From contig DGTS01000004.1 of assembly GCA_002394385.1 (NCBI GenBank), positions 1-38,509 of the forward strand: a stretch of 38,509 nucleotides of DNA, in the 5' to 3' direction. Source of the stretch: Prevotella sp. UBA4330. Its GTDB lineage: Bacteria > Bacteroidota > Bacteroidia > Bacteroidales > Bacteroidaceae. Positions 7,784-15,227 of the stretch are shown in pieces. The position numbers were made by a program, and so were the translations under genes. Position 1 is the stretch's first letter. The number at the start of each line of letters is the position of its first letter. Under the pieces are notes generated by a model that worked only from the letters and a program-made list of their open reading frames with translations, was not told the origin of the DNA and ran no database searches.

Positions 7784-8437
7784 TTACAACTGTCCCGACT
7801 CCACCATCAGAACCACGCGTTCTGTAAGTCGGTCTTTGCCTTCGGGGTCGTATTTCTTAGTTAGCGAGGCTCCGAAGGTCCAAGCGAAAGCCTGATAGAA
7901 GCCTGCCTTCACAGGGCCGAGGAACGCTTGCACCAATTGGTATGATGATGAGTTACACTCACGATGCACCAGTTTTATCAATAGTTTTCCCTGTGCATAG
8001 GTGAGTTTCTTCATCCTCGGCGTATATTGTTTCTTTATCGATGCCTCCACCCTTTTCAGGTGTTCGTCCTTCGACTTCTTGTCTGGAAGGGTCTGCAGAA
8101 ACTCGTACGTCTCTATGATTATGCCGTTCACCTCCTTCGCTATGGGCAACACCTTCTTAACATTCTTCACCAACTGGTTGTACTGTTGCTGCTGTTTCTT
8201 GTCTTTGAAGGCAATTTGCGGATAAACATATACACGGTTCAGTTGCACGCACTGAATGGAGTCGCCCTCCTTATCGAGCACACGCGTCACCTTCACCCGA
8301 GGCTCCATGGTGGGATTGTCCATATCCACCTCTTTGTCCTCTGGCTTCACCTCGTCCTTATTGTCTGTCTGGGCAGACACACTAAGGGCGAAACACCACA
8401 GCAGTGCAATGAATGCTATTCGCGACACGGCTCTCAT
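7784..8437 (-). CDS. DUF4294 family exported protein
   Basis: A protein of unknown function found in Bacteroidetes. From the ATG at 8437 it has 217 residues and a clear signal peptide (MRAVSRIAFIALLWCFALSV, then SAQ). A highly charged stretch (about 24-45) and the conserved body with YVYPQIAFKDKKQQQQYNQL and the C-terminal LIKLVHREC region follow. A longer frame begins at 8470, but it would start upstream of the TATTTTTG promoter box at 8453-8446 and spoil the signal peptide, so 8437 is preferred. If that promoter is used the message is nearly leaderless. No biochemical role is known to me. Confidence 0.75.
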   Translation of the reverse strand: MRAVSRIAFIALLWCFALSVSAQTDNKDEVKPEDKEVDMDNPTMEPRVKVTRVLDKEGDSIQCVQLNRVYVYPQIAFKDKKQQQQYNQLVKNVKKVLPIAKEVNGIIIETYEFLQTLPDKKSKDEHLKRVEASIKKQYTPRMKKLTYAQGKLLIKLVHRECNSSSYQLVQAFLGPVKAGFYQAFAWTFGASLTKKYDPEGKDRLTERVVLMVESGQL

Positions 8438-8445
8438 ATCGGTGG

Positions 8446-8453
8446 CAAAAATA
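8446..8453 (-). promoter_or_regulatory. promoter -7 box of the DUF4294 gene
   Basis: On the minus strand TATTTTTG matches TAnnTTTG and ends 8 nt before the ATG at 8437. The predicted leader is only a few nucleotides. The -33 box is not clear. Confidence 0.45.
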
Positions 8454-8495
8454 CATAATAAAAAGCACAACCACCCCTACTTTGACTATATTTAA

Positions 8496-10361
8496 CTATT
8501 TTCGAGGTCCCACTACCACTTTCTTCGCCTTTCCGCCTTGCCTTATGATGTACACGCCCTGGCCGAGCGCGTCGGTATTGTTGCCCATATTGACGCCCGA
8601 AACATTGTAAACCTCGCATGGTTTGGCTCCATCTGCCTCTGCCGCCTCAATGCCAGAGGGCACGTAGGTGTAGCCGATGCGGTTGTCCATCCACGTGAGA
8701 CGCGTCTTGATGTAGTTGCGCACGTTCTCCACCTCAGCCTCGTAACTGCCCCATAGCCGCGGGTTCTGGTGGACATACTCGTTCATTATAGGCCATCGTG
8801 TGAAGTTCAGTTTCTGCGATGCCTGCAACTTGTTTTCCATATCGGCAACAAACTGCAGCAGGTTTTCCTCCGTCAGGCCGTTCTCTCGCGCCTCTCCCCA
8901 AATCTGTTTCAACTGAGCCTTTGCCGCAGAGTTATAGATTACGATGTTGTCCACGAAAGACTTCATGTTGCCCGCGCAACTGCCGCCGCTGCGATAGATA
9001 TAGTCGGTCTTGCTGTTCACGGGATATGTTCGGTTGTCATTTTCGAAGGCGAGGTCGAAATCCCACACAGGGCCGGTGTACATCATGTCGTCGCCACGTT
9101 CCTTATACATGTAAACGCTCCAGTAAGTGTCGGTGTTTCCCGACATCTCGCCCACAAGGAAATGGCGCAGGAAGGTGTTCAGGTCAAGATAGTTCTGCCA
9201 TTGCCTCTCCATCTTGTTGAAATAGTTCACTATGTAATCATACTGTTCGGACACTATCACATCGTCGTCGGGCGACTTGATGGTTACCGGATTGCCCTTG
9301 TTAGAGTTGAACCACGACACCTCGTCATAAGCATAGGCATCCACCTCCACGAAGTATCCGCCCGTCAGAGCGGTGCCCTCGATGTCGGTGGCCTTCATCT
9401 CGGTAATCTCAACGCGACCGGGGTTCACCTCCACTTGGTCGCACAGGTGGTAGCATCCTTTATACTCGCCGTTCAGCAGCACATCAACCGGCGTGCCGTA
9501 AGGCGTATAAGGCATTCCCATACGCTTGCTCAGTTCGAACGCCAGCAGGTTGCGCATCAGCGTCTTGTCGCCGTAGTTGTTGATGAGAGTCCACTTCTTG
9601 GCCTTTGCGGGGGCGTCGAGCACATTCTGCTTCTTGTCGAACTTTATGCGGTATGGTTTCTTGGGGAAAGTGCGAGAGAAATTGCCACGCTCGCGTGTTC
9701 CACCCGTTTGTGTCAGCAGTTTAGTGCCATCGTTTGATATAATGGTTATCAGCGACGGGATATCCGTTTCCTTGTCGTATGGTATCACACCGTCCTCGGT
9801 GTGTATGCTCACCGTTGGGAGATTGGTCAGTTGGCACAGGTGGCTGTCGTCTCCTTCGCCTTCATGTCCGTAGAACTCCAGTTCGGCGATGTTGCAACGG
9901 GCGTCCGACGGACCGATATAGCGCACATACCTGAATCCCCTTGAGCAGTTGATGTCGGCATGAGACACCGTTCCTATGGTGCCTCGCTCGGTAATGATGT
10001 ACAAGGGCAGAGCATCCATGAAGTCCTCACGGTTGGCTCCCTCGAACACTCCGAGCACCACGCGCTCCTCTCCATGAACATCGTTGCGCGGCGACCACCC
10101 CACCCTGGTTATCACATGCGGCGACCCAAGGTCGAGTCCTGCCCAGGTGTAACTCCGGTCCCATGAAGCGAAGCATGTGTTCAGGTCTCCGTCGAAGGCC
10201 ATCTCGCGTGTGTTAGCCGTTGTTGACTGGCTGAAGTCACTGTAGTCCACCGTATATTCGGTGCCTATCACGGTGCCGCTGAGTTTCGCGTCCTGCGCCT
10301 TTGCCGCTGTTGAGGCAAGTGTAAGGAAGCCGAAAACAGATAACATATTAAGTATTCTCAT
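8496..10361 (-). CDS. secreted CotH-kinase family protein with N-terminal discoidin-like domain
   Basis: CotH proteins are secreted protein kinases related to the spore-coat kinase CotH. The signal peptide is MRILNMLSVFGFLTLASTAAKAQ, starting at the ATG at 10361. A longer frame from a TTG at 10409 begins inside the -7 box and is rejected. Residues about 20-160 resemble an F5/8-type C (discoidin) carbohydrate-binding domain (MAFDGDLNTCFAS, AELEFYG). The CotH part runs from about 185 to 540 with RGNFSRTFPKKPYRIKF, LNGEYKGCYHLCDQVE, GNTDTYW and GPVWDFDLAF; the last carries the metal-binding DxD. The tail (VYNVSGVNMG, GQGVYIIRQGGK) resembles the C-terminal sorting modules of Prevotella-type secreted proteins. 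Function in this organism is unknown; the call to the family is good. Confidence 0.88.
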   Translation of the reverse strand: MRILNMLSVFGFLTLASTAAKAQDAKLSGTVIGTEYTVDYSDFSQSTTANTREMAFDGDLNTCFASWDRSYTWAGLDLGSPHVITRVGWSPRNDVHGEERVVLGVFEGANREDFMDALPLYIITERGTIGTVSHADINCSRGFRYVRYIGPSDARCNIAELEFYGHEGEGDDSHLCQLTNLPTVSIHTEDGVIPYDKETDIPSLITIISNDGTKLLTQTGGTRERGNFSRTFPKKPYRIKFDKKQNVLDAPAKAKKWTLINNYGDKTLMRNLLAFELSKRMGMPYTPYGTPVDVLLNGEYKGCYHLCDQVEVNPGRVEITEMKATDIEGTALTGGYFVEVDAYAYDEVSWFNSNKGNPVTIKSPDDDVIVSEQYDYIVNYFNKMERQWQNYLDLNTFLRHFLVGEMSGNTDTYWSVYMYKERGDDMMYTGPVWDFDLAFENDNRTYPVNSKTDYIYRSGGSCAGNMKSFVDNIVIYNSAAKAQLKQIWGEARENGLTEENLLQFVADMENKLQASQKLNFTRWPIMNEYVHQNPRLWGSYEAEVENVRNYIKTRLTWMDNRIGYTYVPSGIEAAEADGAKPCEVYNVSGVNMGNNTDALGQGVYIIRQGGKAKKVVVGPRK

Positions 10362-10406
10362 ATCAAGAAAAATGCAGTTGTATCTATTAAGGATTATTAC
10401 TGGGTG

Positions 10407-10437
10407 CAAAGTTACTAATTATTTTTTATTATGCAAT
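10407..10437 (-). promoter_or_regulatory. promoter of the CotH gene
   Basis: On the minus strand ATTG (10437-10434), a 19-bp spacer and TAACTTTG (10414-10407) match the Bacteroidetes consensus. It fixes the start at the ATG at 10361 and is divergent from the acyltransferase promoter at 10475-10506. Confidence 0.75.
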
Positions 10438-10474
10438 TCCTCAACTCCTTAATAAGGAAAATCATGCGCCGATA

Positions 10475-10506
10475 TTTGGCAGTCTCGAATAGTTTGACTA
10501 CTTTTG
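10475..10506 (+). promoter_or_regulatory. promoter of the acyltransferase gene
   Basis: TTTG (10475-10478), a 20-bp spacer and TACTTTTG (10499-10506) form a full consensus promoter. The in-frame ATG follows after only 8 bp, which predicts a nearly leaderless mRNA and argues against the earlier in-frame ATGs. Confidence 0.7.
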
Positions 10507-10514
10507 TTCGCGCT

Positions 10515-11489
10515 ATGAAGCAACGAGTAGAAGAGATAGACTTCCTGCGGTGTGTGTTGATTCTGCTGATGATAACTTTCCACATCGTGTATGTCGGCGA
10601 CACTTACGGTGCCGCCAAACAGTTCGTTTACACGTTCCACATGCCTGCTTTCCTGCTCGTCTCGGGCTATCTGTGCAACACCGCGAAGGGTGCCTGGGCG
10701 TTCCTGCGCACCATGCTCTGGATATTCATTCCTTATCTGGTGATGGAGTCGGGCTATGTGCTGATGGCGTCGCTCCTGCCCATCCGCGAGCACATTGACA
10801 ATCTTTCTGCGGGCGTGTTGCTTGAGAAGGTGTTCCTGCATCCGCTCGGTCCTTACTGGTATCTGCACACATGGGTGCTGTGCTCGCTTGTCTATTATGG
10901 TGCGATGAGGATAGGAGGCCACTCTCCATCCACACAAAAAGGAGATGAGAAATGCGCCGACAGGTGGAAAGTTTTCAGACTCTTCGCTGCTGTTGCATGC
11001 TGTGCGGCGCTTGGTTTTTGCGGTCTTGTGAGCATACCCAACGCCTTCTATTTCATGGCTGGCGCGGCACTGAGGCAGTATGGCATAGGATTCTTGCGCG
11101 CCTTCTGGCCAGCCGTGTGGACGATAGTGCCCGTGGTGGTCATCGCTCTCTTCCCTTCCCAACTCGACCGCGCCACACCAGGCGGTGTCGCCATTGTCTA
11201 TTTCATGACGTGCTTCTTGCTTTCGCTCTATCGCTTCACGCCGAAACGCTTCCGCGCTCCATTGCTTAAGATAGGGCGCAACACGCTTCTGCTGCTGCTC
11301 TTCTCGCCCATCTTCACCGCACTCTCAAAACTCTATCAGCCACTGCTGGTAGGTTTCGACCCCTCGGGCATACTGTTCTGCTTCCTCACGGTAGCCATCG
11401 CCACACTCGGAAGCCTCCTTATAGGGTGGCTCTCAGATGTTCTGCGCCTCTCGCCGTTGTTCTTTGGCAAGCCGAAAATAATGGTTTAG
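10515..11489 (+). CDS. acyltransferase 3 family membrane protein
   Basis: An integral membrane acyltransferase of the type that O-acetylates sugars on exopolysaccharide, LPS or other cell-surface glycans. The N-terminus carries the family signature EEIDFLRCVLILLMITFHI (about residues 6-24), with the conserved Arg and His, followed by about nine or ten hydrophobic segments and TFHMPAFLLVSGYL (about 42-55). It has 324 residues from the preferred start at 10515. In-frame ATGs at 10431 and 10464 would give 28 or 17 extra basic residues, but they precede or overlap the promoter. The substrate cannot be told. A long intergenic stretch follows and no terminator is obvious. Confidence 0.85.
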   Translation: MKQRVEEIDFLRCVLILLMITFHIVYVGDTYGAAKQFVYTFHMPAFLLVSGYLCNTAKGAWAFLRTMLWIFIPYLVMESGYVLMASLLPIREHIDNLSAGVLLEKVFLHPLGPYWYLHTWVLCSLVYYGAMRIGGHSPSTQKGDEKCADRWKVFRLFAAVACCAALGFCGLVSIPNAFYFMAGAALRQYGIGFLRAFWPAVWTIVPVVVIALFPSQLDRATPGGVAIVYFMTCFLLSLYRFTPKRFRAPLLKIGRNTLLLLLFSPIFTALSKLYQPLLVGFDPSGILFCFLTVAIATLGSLLIGWLSDVLRLSPLFFGKPKIMV

Positions 11490-11557
11490 AAGGCCATTAA
11501 GCACTACCGCGAACCCAGTTGTACATCACTCGCATTCTCATTGATGCCTAACCGCCG

Positions 11558-11601
11558 AACAATGTTATTAACTTTGTTCAACAATGTTATTAACTTTGTT
11601 A
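11558..11601. repeat. 22-bp direct repeat, two copies, AACAATGTTATTAACTTTGT core
   Basis: Two adjacent 22-bp units (11558-11579 and 11580-11601) differ only in the last base. Each is nearly palindromic around TTATTAA. The same core occurs as a large perfect inverted repeat at 24265-24305. It lies in the 455-bp gap between the acyltransferase gene and cysS. Confidence 0.7.
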
Positions 11602-11689
11602 GCCCATTTGCCATCTCTTACTAACCGTCTGATAAACAACGAGATGCAGAAAGGCCGTTTTTCGCATTCCGAAATCGCGTTACCGGCGT

Positions 11690-11740
11690 TCGGAAAAATA
11701 GAAATATATCCTGTTTTTAACTCAGTTAATCGTAACTTTG
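11690..11740 (+). promoter_or_regulatory. hairpin-promoter unit 1 of cysS (degenerate)
   Basis: TAACTTTG at 11733-11740 is preceded by a sequence resembling the type seen before miaB (AGTTAATCG directly before the box). The hairpin and the -33 box are weakened. It is spaced 87 bp from the next unit, as unit 2 is from unit 3. Confidence 0.45.
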
Positions 11741-11777
11741 GCACTTCGCCGCCAACAATAGGCTGCACCTCGGAAAT

Positions 11778-11827
11778 AAAAAAGAATCAATTCTTTTTTG
11801 TATTTCGCTCGGTTTGCACTAACTTTG
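11778..11827 (+). promoter_or_regulatory. hairpin-promoter unit 2 of cysS
   Basis: A perfect 10-bp hairpin (AAAAAAGAAT 11778-11787, ATTCTTTTTT 11790-11799) runs into the -33 TTTG (11797-11800). A 19-bp spacer and TAACTTTG (11820-11827) follow. The linker to the next unit holds CCGCC, 7 bases, GGCGG, another small hairpin. Confidence 0.7.
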
Positions 11828-11865
11828 GCACTTTTCCGCCGAAGATAGGCGGCACCTTAACAATA

Positions 11866-11915
11866 AAAATAAATTTGCATTTATTTTGTATTGTCTTCGG
11901 TTTGCACTAACTTTG
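11866..11915 (+). promoter_or_regulatory. hairpin-promoter unit 3 of cysS (proximal)
   Basis: AAAATAAAT (11866-11874) pairs with ATTTATTTT (11879-11887). The right arm forms the T's of the -33 TTTG (11885-11888). The spacer is 19 bp and the -7 box TAACTTTG lies at 11908-11915, 29 bp before the cysS ATG. Confidence 0.8.
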
Positions 11916-11944
11916 CACCTTGAAAATAATTGCAATTATATTTT

Positions 11945-13435
11945 ATGGAACAGACTTTTTTGATTTATAATACTCTGCACAGGCAGAAGGAGCGTTTTGT
12001 GCCATTACATGCGCCCAATGTAGGGATGTATGTTTGCGGTCCCACTGTTTACGGCGACCCACATCTGGGACATGCCCGCCCCGCCATAACGTTCGACATA
12101 CTGTTCAGATATCTTAAGCATCTGGGCTACAAGGTGCGCTACGTGAGGAACATCACCGACGTGGGCCATCTGGAGCATGATGCCGACGAGGGCGACGACA
12201 AGATAGAGAAGAAGGCCCGTCTGGAGCAACTGGAGCCGATGGAGATAGCGCAGTATTACACCAACCGCTACCACCAGGCGATGGATGCGCTCAACGTGCT
12301 GCCTCCTTCGATAGAACCGCACGCCACAGGGCACATCATCGAGCAGCAGCAACTGGTGAAGCAGATTCTGGACAACGGCTTCGCATACGAGAGCAACGGC
12401 TCGGTTTACTTCGACATAGAAAAGTATAACAAGCAATATCATTACGGAAAGTTGAGCGGAAGAAATCTCGACGACGTGATAAACAACTCGCGCGAACTGG
12501 ACGGTGTGGGCGAGAAGCGCAACCAGGTGGACTTTGCTCTGTGGAAGAAGGCGCAACCCGAGCACATCATGCGCTGGCCTTCGCCATGGAGCGACGGTTT
12601 CCCAGGATGGCACTGCGAATGTACGGCAATGGGACGCAAGTATCTTGGCGACCACTTCGACATTCACGGCGGAGGCATGGACCTGGTGTTCCCGCACCAC
12701 GAGTGTGAGATAGCACAGGCAACGGCGGCTCAGGGCGACGATATGGTGAAGTACTGGATGCACAACAACATGATTACCATCAACGGACAGAAGATGGGCA
12801 AGAGTCTGGGCAACTTCATCACGCTGGAGCAGTTCTTCACAGGCAACCACGAGTCGCTTGATCAGGCTTACGGCCCGATGACCATCCGCTTCTTCATCCT
12901 CAGTGCCCACTATCGCGGAACGGTTGACTTCTCTAACGAAGCACTGAAGGCGAGCGAGAAGGGACTGGAGCGACTGATGCAGGGAATCAAGGACCTGGAG
13001 CGCGTGCAGGTGTCGAAACAGTGCGACCCACAGACGGAGAAGGTGGTCAAGGAACTGCGCCAGAAGTGCTACGACGCCATGAACGACGACATGCAGACGC
13101 AGATAGTGATAAGCCATCTCTTCGAGGCTTGCCACACCATAAACATGCTGCTCGACCATAAAGCAACGATATGCGAGGACTGCCTGAAAGAACTCACCGA
13201 GGTGATGCACCTCTTCGCCTTCGACATCCTCGGACTCAAGAACAGCAGCGGCGAGAACAACGAGGCTCGCGAGGAGGCTTACGGCAAGGTGGTTGACATG
13301 GTTCTCTCGTTGCGTGCCAAGGCAAAGGCAGAGAAAGACTGGGCTACGTCCGACAAGATTCGCGACGAACTGGCTGCCGCCGGCTTCGAGGTGAAGGACA
13401 CCAAGGACGGTGCCACATGGAAACTGAACAAATAG
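11945..13435 (+). CDS. cysS: cysteinyl-tRNA synthetase
   Basis: Charges tRNA-Cys with cysteine. It is a class I enzyme with HLGH at residues 40-43 and KMGKS at 283-287. The zinc-binding residues include C31 in MYVCGPTVYGDPH and the Cys in GWHCECTAMG, followed by HGGGMDLVFPHHECEIAQ. At 496 residues it is close to the usual length. The ATG at 11945 is chosen over a TTG at 11930 because the former gives the standard N-terminus. Three tandem promoter-like units lie upstream. The polysaccharide deacetylase gene begins 10 bp after the stop, so the envelope genes downstream probably share the cysS transcript. Confidence 0.97.
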   Translation: MEQTFLIYNTLHRQKERFVPLHAPNVGMYVCGPTVYGDPHLGHARPAITFDILFRYLKHLGYKVRYVRNITDVGHLEHDADEGDDKIEKKARLEQLEPMEIAQYYTNRYHQAMDALNVLPPSIEPHATGHIIEQQQLVKQILDNGFAYESNGSVYFDIEKYNKQYHYGKLSGRNLDDVINNSRELDGVGEKRNQVDFALWKKAQPEHIMRWPSPWSDGFPGWHCECTAMGRKYLGDHFDIHGGGMDLVFPHHECEIAQATAAQGDDMVKYWMHNNMITINGQKMGKSLGNFITLEQFFTGNHESLDQAYGPMTIRFFILSAHYRGTVDFSNEALKASEKGLERLMQGIKDLERVQVSKQCDPQTEKVVKELRQKCYDAMNDDMQTQIVISHLFEACHTINMLLDHKATICEDCLKELTEVMHLFAFDILGLKNSSGENNEAREEAYGKVVDMVLSLRAKAKAEKDWATSDKIRDELAAAGFEVKDTKDGATWKLNK

Positions 13436-13445
13436 CCGCCACGCG

Positions 13446-14240
13446 ATGATACTACTGAGTTTTGACACCGAGGAGTTTGATGTGCCCAGAGAGCACGGCG
13501 TCGATTACGACACCCTGAAAGAGGGCATGGAGGTGTCGGTCATTGGTACCAACCGCATACTGGACCTGCTGAAGAACAACGGTGTGAAGGCAACATTCTT
13601 CTGCACCGGCAACTTCGCAACCCACGCTCCGCAGACGATGCAGCGCATCATGGACGAGGGGCACGAGGTGGCATGTCACGGCGTTGACCACTGGAATCCG
13701 AAGCCCACCGACTTCCGAGAGTCGAAACAGATAGTGGAAAATGTCATCGGAAAAACCGTCAACGGCTATCGCCAACCGCGCATGTTCCCCGTGAGCGACG
13801 AGGAGATTGCAGGTGCGGGATATAAATACAACTCGTCGCTGAACCCCGCATTCATCCCCGGACGATACATGCACCTCACGGCTCCGCGCACATGGTTTAT
13901 GAAAGGTGGCGTGATGCAGATACCGGCATCGGTGACACCGTGGATTCGATTCCCGCTGTTCTGGCTCTCGCTTCACAACCTGCCTCTGGGCGTTTATGAG
14001 TGGATGGTGCGCCGCACACTGGGCAACGACGGCTATTTCGTCACCTATTTCCACCCCTGGGAGTTCTACGACCTGAAGGCTCATCCCGAACTGAAGATGC
14101 CCTTCATCATCAAGAACCACAGCGGCATGGAACACGTGCAACGTCTGGACCACGTGATAAAGATGCTGAAGAGCAGAGGCAACGAGTTTGTGACATTCTC
14201 CACCTTCGTTGAAAGGGTAGGCAAAAAGTCTGAAATGTAA
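13446..14240 (+). CDS. NodB-type polysaccharide deacetylase
   Basis: A predicted N- or O-deacetylase (carbohydrate esterase family 4 fold). NodB motifs are visible: SFDTEE with D7, HGVDH at residues 78-82 (metal-binding His78 and His82), GYRQPR (107-112) and a late YFHPWEF motif. There is no signal peptide, so it should act in the cytoplasm or on the inner face of the membrane. The combination resembles the PuuE/DUF3473-type branch. It sits between cysS and a GT2 polyprenyl-phosphate sugar synthase, near an ArnT-like GT39 gene. This matches the logic of ArnD or NaxD, which deblock an amino sugar on undecaprenyl phosphate; that role is inference. Confidence 0.88.
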   Translation: MILLSFDTEEFDVPREHGVDYDTLKEGMEVSVIGTNRILDLLKNNGVKATFFCTGNFATHAPQTMQRIMDEGHEVACHGVDHWNPKPTDFRESKQIVENVIGKTVNGYRQPRMFPVSDEEIAGAGYKYNSSLNPAFIPGRYMHLTAPRTWFMKGGVMQIPASVTPWIRFPLFWLSLHNLPLGVYEWMVRRTLGNDGYFVTYFHPWEFYDLKAHPELKMPFIIKNHSGMEHVQRLDHVIKMLKSRGNEFVTFSTFVERVGKKSEM

Positions 14241-14265
14241 CTATCGGAAAAGAAATACGCTAACT

Positions 14266-15207
14266 ATGATAAGGCTTGCAACGGTTTCTCCATGCTATAA
14301 TGAGGAAGAGGTGCTGGACAGTTCGGCAGAACGGCTCACAGAACTCTTCCAGAAGATGATTGCTGCCGGCAAGATAACAAGCGACAGCAAGATGGTGTTT
14401 GTCAATGATGGCTCTACAGACCACACGTGGGACATCATTAACCGCCTTCACGACAGCAACTCTCTGGTCAGAGGCATCGACCTTGCCCACAACTCAGGTC
14501 ATCAGAACGCCATCATGGCAGGAATGATGACGGCAAAGGAGTGGGCCGATGCCGTGATAACCATTGATGCCGACTTGCAGGACGACCTCGATGCACTGGA
14601 GAAGATGGTGGATTACTGCAACGAGGGCTACGACATCGTTTATGGAGTGAAGGTGTCGCGCAAGGCAGACCCCTTGCTGAAGCGTTTCTCGGCAGAGACA
14701 TTCTACAAACTGCAGTCGTCGATGGGAGTGAAGAGCGTGTTCAACCATGCTGACTTCCGACTCATGTCGAAACGAGCCCTTGACATGCTGCAAGGCTATG
14801 GCGAGCGAAACCTTTACCTGCGTGGCCTGATACCAATGATAGGTCTGAAATCGACCACCGTCGATGACGTCATCAAGGAGCGCAAGGCAGGCAAGTCGAA
14901 ATACTCTCTTAAGAAGATGCTAAACCTGGCGCTCGACGGCATAACATCGTTTTCCGTGCGCCCCATCTACGGCATCATTTACCTTGGGTTGTTCTCCATT
15001 CTCATCAGTCTTGTCATCGGTGTCTATGTTGTTCACGCGCTGTTCTGCGGCACTGCCGTTCCTGGTTGGTCGTCGCTCATGCTCAGCGTGTGGTTCACGG
15101 GCGGCATGATAATGATTGCCATCGGCATGGTGGGCATTTATATAGGCAAGATTTACATGGAAGTAAAGAACAGGCCGCTATATAATATAAAAGAGGTGTT
15201 GGATTAG
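14266..15207 (+). CDS. GT2 glycosyltransferase, polyprenyl-phosphate sugar synthase (ArnC/DPM1-like)
   Basis: A family 2 glycosyltransferase with the GT-A fold: YNEEEVL (11-17), VNDGSTDHTW (46-55) and the DxD motif in TIDADLQDD (99-107). Two C-terminal transmembrane segments (about 233-255 and 268-290) follow, as in ArnC, GtrB and bacterial DPM1-like enzymes that load a sugar onto undecaprenyl phosphate at the cytoplasmic face. It lies 25 bp after the deacetylase gene and faces the GT39 gene across a shared terminator. The donor sugar cannot be told; an N-acyl amino sugar is suggested only by the neighbouring deacetylase. Confidence 0.9.
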   Translation: MIRLATVSPCYNEEEVLDSSAERLTELFQKMIAAGKITSDSKMVFVNDGSTDHTWDIINRLHDSNSLVRGIDLAHNSGHQNAIMAGMMTAKEWADAVITIDADLQDDLDALEKMVDYCNEGYDIVYGVKVSRKADPLLKRFSAETFYKLQSSMGVKSVFNHADFRLMSKRALDMLQGYGERNLYLRGLIPMIGLKSTTVDDVIKERKAGKSKYSLKKMLNLALDGITSFSVRPIYGIIYLGLFSILISLVIGVYVVHALFCGTAVPGWSSLMLSVWFTGGMIMIAIGMVGIYIGKIYMEVKNRPLYNIKEVLD

Positions 15208-15223
15208 TCTCCAACACCTCTTT
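15190..15223. terminator. bidirectional terminator between the GT2 and GT39 genes
   Basis: A 13-bp perfect stem (15190-15202 and 15211-15223; arms AAAGAGGTGTTGG and its complement) with an 8-nt loop contains the end of the GT2 gene including its stop codon. A/T-rich tails on both sides fit two-way termination. Confidence 0.85.
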
Positions 15224-15227
15224 CTTT

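Noticed and set aside
8769..9737. A 322-codon plus-strand frame opposite the CotH gene
   Set aside because: The minus-strand product carries a signal peptide and full CotH motifs; the opposite frame has none.
11490..11944. T-box or other tRNA-sensing leader before cysS
   Set aside because: The proximal promoter box lies 29 bp before the ATG, and no T-box motif is visible; the long upstream region is explained by promoter repeats.
12005..13468. A 487-codon open frame antisense to cysS
   Set aside because: It is the reverse frame of a clear CysRS gene with intact motifs. The product has no recognisable domain and reflects codon bias of the sense strand.
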